Position numbers and translations under genes: made by a program
Notes under the pieces: generated by a model
Told to the model about the DNA's origin: nothing
Database searches by the model: none
What the model saw: the letters and a program-made list of their open reading frames with translations, nothing else
Source: Argonema antarcticum A004/B2
Lineage (GTDB): Bacteria; Cyanobacteriota; Cyanobacteriia; Cyanobacteriales; Aerosakkonemataceae
NCBI RefSeq assembly: GCF_023333585.1
Contig: NZ_JAIQZN010000052.1
Coordinates: 1-36,429 of the forward strand
Length of the DNA: 36,429 nucleotides
Reading direction: 5' to 3'
In this document: positions 33,828 to 36,429 of the stretch, in pieces
Layout of the letters: the number at the start of each line of letters is the position of its first letter
How positions within the stretch are numbered: position 1 is the first letter of the stretch

Positions 33828-34289
33828 CTAAGCCGTAACATAAGTATCGTTCCCCTCCATTGGTAACACCCTAAGCTGTTGATTTTTTAAATCGGGTTCC
33901 AATCCTAACTCCTCTAAAGGAATTACGCCTAGCAAAGGCTGTTCGCCGCCTGGAAGTTCGACACAATCAAATATTCCTTCTCGTCCCACTAAGGCAATTT
34001 TAACTCCTCGGAAAACACGAGCTTTTTTGAGTCCTGCGGCTGTCCTGGTGTCTATTTCTCTTAGGAATGTCAAACCCAATTGATTGATGATTTGAGCGGG
34101 TAAGCAAAGTCGAGTTGCACCTGTGTCTATTAAGACATTTTCTAGTGTAATAGAGCGGATCTGTTCCGGTGGCATAAAGCCTCTTGATGCTAAAAATTGG
34201 TCGCCTAGATTTGTAAATGTTACTGTCGTGATGACTTTGCCCATTTCTTTGATGGTTGTTGATGACATAGCGATCGCTCTAATAATCAT
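33828..34289 (-). CDS. retropepsin-like aspartic protease domain protein
   Basis: This is a 153-aa protein. LENVLIDTGATRLCLP (about 49-64) has the active-site motif DTGAT with D55 in a retropepsin-like fold. GLEPDLKNQQLRVLP is the usual C-terminal end of this cyanobacterial family. These single-domain proteins are predicted to act as homodimers; the substrate is unknown. Start codons at residues 1, 8 and 16 are all possible. M16 (MGKVITTVTFTN) matches the usual family N-terminus; an HIP1 site lies in the leading segment. Confidence 0.75.
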   Translation of the reverse strand: MIIRAIAMSSTTIKEMGKVITTVTFTNLGDQFLASRGFMPPEQIRSITLENVLIDTGATRLCLPAQIINQLGLTFLREIDTRTAAGLKKARVFRGVKIALVGREGIFDCVELPGGEQPLLGVIPLEELGLEPDLKNQQLRVLPMEGNDTYVTA

Positions 34290-34660
34290 AGTTGCTATTT
34301 TTACCTCTGTTAAAGATATTGTTAATTCCTATAAGCGCTATTTTAATATAGATTGCTTGTTGAAACCCATTGCGATCGGCTGCGATCGATCAATTTAATT
34401 ACCGATAGTTTAACTATTTGTTAAATTAGCAAAAAACCTCTTGTCAAAATCTGCATCTTGACATATCATTTAAGAATGGGAATCTGTGCGCTCATATATA
34501 CCAATTTTTAGATTAATAGACAACCTTCAATTGCTTAATCAAAATTCTGTAGGGGCGTTCGCGAAGTGGCGCGGATGCGCGATTCATTCGGGCGACAGTT
34601 TATGAAATCTAACCAAGATATAACTATCCGAATACTTTGCCCCTTGCCCCTACCCCGCAT
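34290..34660. other. 371-bp intergenic region
   Basis: No gene was recognised. There is a GTAGGGGCGTTCGCGAAGTGGCGCGGATGCGCG palindromic-type segment near 34551-34580 (only its type is noted), and AT-rich sequence around 34390-34520. Confidence 0.4.
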
Positions 34661-34888
34661 TCACGTTTCTGCTAATAGTCGGAAATACTCCTCTCTAGAA
34701 ATTCCCGCAGTTTTCAGGTTAGTGCTGATAATTGAAACAGAAATTTCATCATAAGTAGGAATCACAACGGGGCGTAAAATACCAGGTTTAGTGTAGGAAC
34801 GATGGCTTCCTTCTTGCCTAGCAAATTCAAAACCAGTGAGGAATACATTTTCTAGTCGCTGCCAGGAAATGGGAGTAATTCTTGGCAT
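34661..34888 (-). CDS. HicA-type toxin
   Basis: This 75-aa protein is related to HicA mRNA interferases. It has the double-stranded-RNA-binding-like fold signature with H29 in QEGSHRSYTKPG, followed by RPVVIPTYDE and a helix ending EEYFRLLAET. It lies downstream of the HicB-like gene with 56 bp between. If active it cleaves mRNA and blocks translation. This is the reverse of the usual hicA-hicB order. Activity is not shown. Confidence 0.8.
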   Translation of the reverse strand: MPRITPISWQRLENVFLTGFEFARQEGSHRSYTKPGILRPVVIPTYDEISVSIISTNLKTAGISREEYFRLLAET

Positions 34889-34944
34889 ATTTAGACTCCC
34901 ATTGTGACAGAATGTTTTTCAATTGCCACCCATTCAGGACTTAC

Positions 34945-35160
34945 TCACTTTCCATCTTGGAATTTGTAGCCTGTTTCTTGGAGAATTTCATCTAAAGTGC
35001 CTATATCGGCGGCGGTGACTAGAAAAAGGTGGACTGCTTCATCTAAGGCAATTCTGGCTGCTTCTGGTGTTGGCCCAGAACTCATCACATCTAAGGGCAT
35101 CGCGTGGGCAACAAATTGCGATCCTTCTTTCCAAATTTGAACTGTGTAGTCGATGTGCAT
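34945..35160 (-). CDS. HicB-type antitoxin
   Basis: This 71-aa protein has the partial RNase H-like fold of HicB: YTVQIWKEGSQFVAHAMPLDVMSSG, then PTPEAARIALDEAVHLFL. It lacks the C-terminal DNA-binding domain seen in longer HicB proteins, so autoregulation may need another factor. A strong AGGAG stands 8 bases before the ATG at 35160. It precedes the HicA-like gene on the same strand. Confidence 0.8.
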   Translation of the reverse strand: MHIDYTVQIWKEGSQFVAHAMPLDVMSSGPTPEAARIALDEAVHLFLVTAADIGTLDEILQETGYKFQDGK

Positions 35161-35165
35161 TTTTG

Positions 35166-35246
35166 TTAACTCCTATAAGGTATAGACGGGACTTCAGCCC
35201 AATATCCGCCTTCTTCTGCTTCGTGAATGATGACTTTGATTTTCAT
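35166..35246 (-). pseudogene. truncated HicB N-terminal remnant
   Basis: ATG at 35246 opens 26 residues (MKIKVIIHEAEEGGYWAEVP, then SIPYRS and TAA). This is the N-terminal strand of a second HicB-type protein, cut where the central GC-rich loop would begin. The TAA lies just before the intact HicB gene, and its last bases contain that gene's AGGAG. It is probably a scar of an older hicB, or a leader peptide; the former is preferred. Confidence 0.65.
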
Positions 35247-35316
35247 TGGGTTATTATCTTATTATTAATTTTTTGTTCCATTCTTTATTATACAGAGTTA
35301 ATGGCAACCCTCATAG

Positions 35317-35344
35317 CCCGCCAGCGATTTGAATCGCTGGCGGG
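35317..35344. repeat. 28-bp palindrome (13-bp arms)
   Basis: CCCGCCAGCGATT and AATCGCTGGCGGG are perfect 13-bp arms around two bases. It stands between the TA genes and the degraded ORF, and may terminate the latter's transcript. Confidence 0.8.
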
Positions 35345-35373
35345 TCTGGACAACACAGCTAATTAATTTACTA

Positions 35374-35583
35374 CTAGATTAGTTCTCCATCTTCAAGAGT
35401 GTAAATATCGGGTTAATCTTTGAGAAAATCAAAGCTACCGCCGCTTTGGGCGAGTTGGATTAATTCGGAAGTGGAAGGATAGGGAATATTGGCAAATAGT
35501 TTTTTTTATAGTAAAATTCGCTCCTCTGGAGAGAGAGACATGATAACTTGAAATACGGATTCAACTAATTGGGTGTTAATCGT
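35374..35583 (-). pseudogene. antitoxin-like small protein with two nonsense codons and a lost start
   Basis: In one frame of the minus strand the reading is continuous except for two TAA codons. It runs ACG ATT AAC ACC..., then SVFQVIMSLSPEERILL, stop, KKLFANIPYPSTSELIQLA, QSGGSFDFLKD, stop, PDIYTLEDGELI and TAG. Both stops fall where GAA is expected (LLEKK and KDEPD), consistent with G-to-T changes. AGGAG sits five bases before an ACG in the expected start position. The protein class (about 70 aa, acidic, helical) resembles cyanobacterial small antitoxin-like proteins; the family is not named with certainty. Confidence 0.7.
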
Positions 35584-35612
35584 TTATTCTCCTAATTTAT
35601 ATTAAATTGTTC

Positions 35613-35807
35613 TTATTCTGATAATCTCAATTGCTTCTTTACTTCTGCTAACGATATTGAAGGTTTATCTGCATCTTCCTGTTTGGCATTTCGCAAATCT
35701 TCTAAATCTTCTAACAATTCTTGCAGTGCTTCAAATTCCTCGTAAGGGAGGACAACGAATTCTTTCTTGCCGTTTTTGCTTAAATACTCTGGGTGTAATT
35801 CAATCAT
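35613..35807 (-). CDS. Phd/YefM-type orphan antitoxin
   Basis: This 64-aa protein resembles the compact cyanobacterial Phd/YefM (RelB-like) antitoxins: MIELHPEYLSKNGKKEFVVL, a YEEFEALQELLEDLEDLR helix, and a C-terminal SLAEVKKQL segment. The toxin partner usually follows directly, but here the next sequence downstream is the degraded ORF at 35374-35583. No RelE/PIN-type toxin is seen. Either the toxin has been lost or the antitoxin acts on a distant partner. Confidence 0.75.
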   Translation of the reverse strand: MIELHPEYLSKNGKKEFVVLPYEEFEALQELLEDLEDLRNAKQEDADKPSISLAEVKKQLRLSE

Positions 35808-35890
35808 GGCAGGTTTTTACTTATCCTAATTATAATGTAACTGAAGTAGCAGATATGTCATCAGAAAATTTTAGAGGGAAAAGGGATATT

Positions 35891-36429
35891 TCAACCACGC
35901 TGCCGAAATTGTGCGCGTACCACTCGCCACAGAAAGTTAGTCGCATTTTTTAGCCAATTTCTGTTAGAATGGGAAGGTGTTGCCGAATTTGCTTCTATGC
36001 GCTGAATTTCATTTTCAGCCATTTGAACATTTGCATCGAGTTCCATTGATTGAAATAGTTGGCGAGAATTGCGAAAAGCCCCTATTGCATCTAATTTTCG
36101 ATTCTCTTTTTCTAAGGCTATTCCTAAATTAAACCAGGTAATACCTTCAACAAGACGATTGCCTATTTCCCTTTTAATTTCTAGAAATTGCTGATAGAAA
36201 CCAATCGCTTCCTGATATTGTCCTAGAGAATAGTAAGCATTGCCTAAACCACCAAGGGACATACCTTCACCAAGACGATAGCCTATTTCCCTCGCAATTT
36301 CTAGAGATTGCTGATAGAAACCAATCGCTTCCTGATATTGTCCTAGAGATTTGTAAGCATTGCCTAAACCACCAAGGGAATTAGCTTCAAACTCGCGATG
36401 ATTGATTGGTTGTAAAATTGCTAGTGCTT
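35891..36429 (-). CDS. TPR protein, partial at window end
   Basis: The frame is open to the last base of the window with no start codon, so this is the C-terminal part of a longer TPR protein. At least three ~40-residue repeats of the type SLGGLGNAYKSLGQYQEAIG are visible, followed by a helical end (LDAIGAFRNSRQLFQSM) and a basic tail. The ATG at 36262 falls inside a repeat and is unlikely to be the real start. Repeats of 40 residues fit the TPR_12/kinesin-light-chain-like class. It is probably a scaffold protein; the partner is unknown. Confidence 0.8.
   Translation of the reverse strand, partial: ALAILQPINHREFEANSLGGLGNAYKSLGQYQEAIGFYQQSLEIAREIGYRLGEGMSLGGLGNAYYSLGQYQEAIGFYQQFLEIKREIGNRLVEGITWFNLGIALEKENRKLDAIGAFRNSRQLFQSMELDANVQMAENEIQRIEANSATPSHSNRNWLKNATNFLWRVVRAQFRQRG
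36152..36391 (-). repeat. 120-bp tandem coding repeat
   Basis: 36152-36271 and 36272-36391 are nearly identical at the DNA level with a period of exactly 120 bases (40 codons), which points to recent duplication of one TPR unit. Confidence 0.85.

Noticed and set aside
35374-35583. Two in-frame TAA codons as possible recoding
   Set aside because: Both stand where GAA is expected and the start codon is also altered; simple decay is a better explanation, and no recoding signal was seen.
36152-36391. Regular tandem repeats considered as a CRISPR array
   Set aside because: The 120-bp units are in frame and encode TPRs with no spacer sequences between them.

Overview
The window looks like part of a filamentous (Oscillatoriales-like) cyanobacterial chromosome. 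The evidence is petB-petD for the cytochrome b6f complex, dense HIP1 octamers (GCGATCGC) and their cores, cyanobacterial heptamer-type repeats (ACTTTTG, ATTTTGG), pentapeptide-repeat proteins, a TIGR02450-type Trp-rich protein and a DUF1517 protein. The genus assignment is inference; no marker in the window fixes it.

Layout. 0-3.4 kb: two small membrane proteins (one PepSY-TM-like) divergent from an OmpR-type response regulator/histidine kinase pair, then a GGDEF protein. 3.9-5.6 kb: a HtrA/HhoA-type protease and a frameshifted DUF2127 remnant. 5.8-19.8 kb, the envelope block: a very large alpha-2-macroglobulin lipoprotein without a thioester, a cyanobacterial PD-(D/E)XK-like protein, a probable pentameric ligand-gated ion channel homologue, a PBP1C-type penicillin-binding protein and a membrane-anchored protein with eleven 29-residue coiled-coil repeats followed by eight TPRs. 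19.8-26.3 kb: tRNA-Ala(TGC), the tRNA hydroxylase TrhO, a Cys-cluster membrane protein overlapping a GNAT gene, a methyltransferase, arogenate/prephenate dehydrogenase and an APC-type permease. 26.5-31.4 kb: two tandem pentapeptide-repeat paralogues with a shared unassigned C-terminal domain, a DUF1517 protein and a lipoprotein. 31.7-33.4 kb: petB, petD and the Trp-rich protein. 33.4-36.4 kb: a decayed accessory zone with an aldo/keto reductase remnant, a retropepsin-like protein, a HicB/HicA pair in reversed order, a HicB N-terminal scrap, a pseudogene with two in-frame stops, an orphan Phd/YefM-type antitoxin, and a TPR gene running off the window end.

How the genes may work together. Alpha-2-macroglobulin and PBP1C genes are neighbours in many bacteria, where they are thought to act in envelope defence and repair. 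Here they lie on the same strand but are split by two plus-strand genes, one of them the channel-like gene. The coiled-coil/TPR gene is directly upstream of pbpC (43 bp) and may be cotranscribed with it. tyrA and the permease are 11 bp apart and probably form an operon, as do petB-petD. Intergenic DNA is rich in palindromic and dispersed repeats: a 33-bp palindrome in three copies, a ~125-bp repeat in two inverted copies, and nested hairpins. No CRISPR array, IS transposase, rRNA or prophage module was seen.
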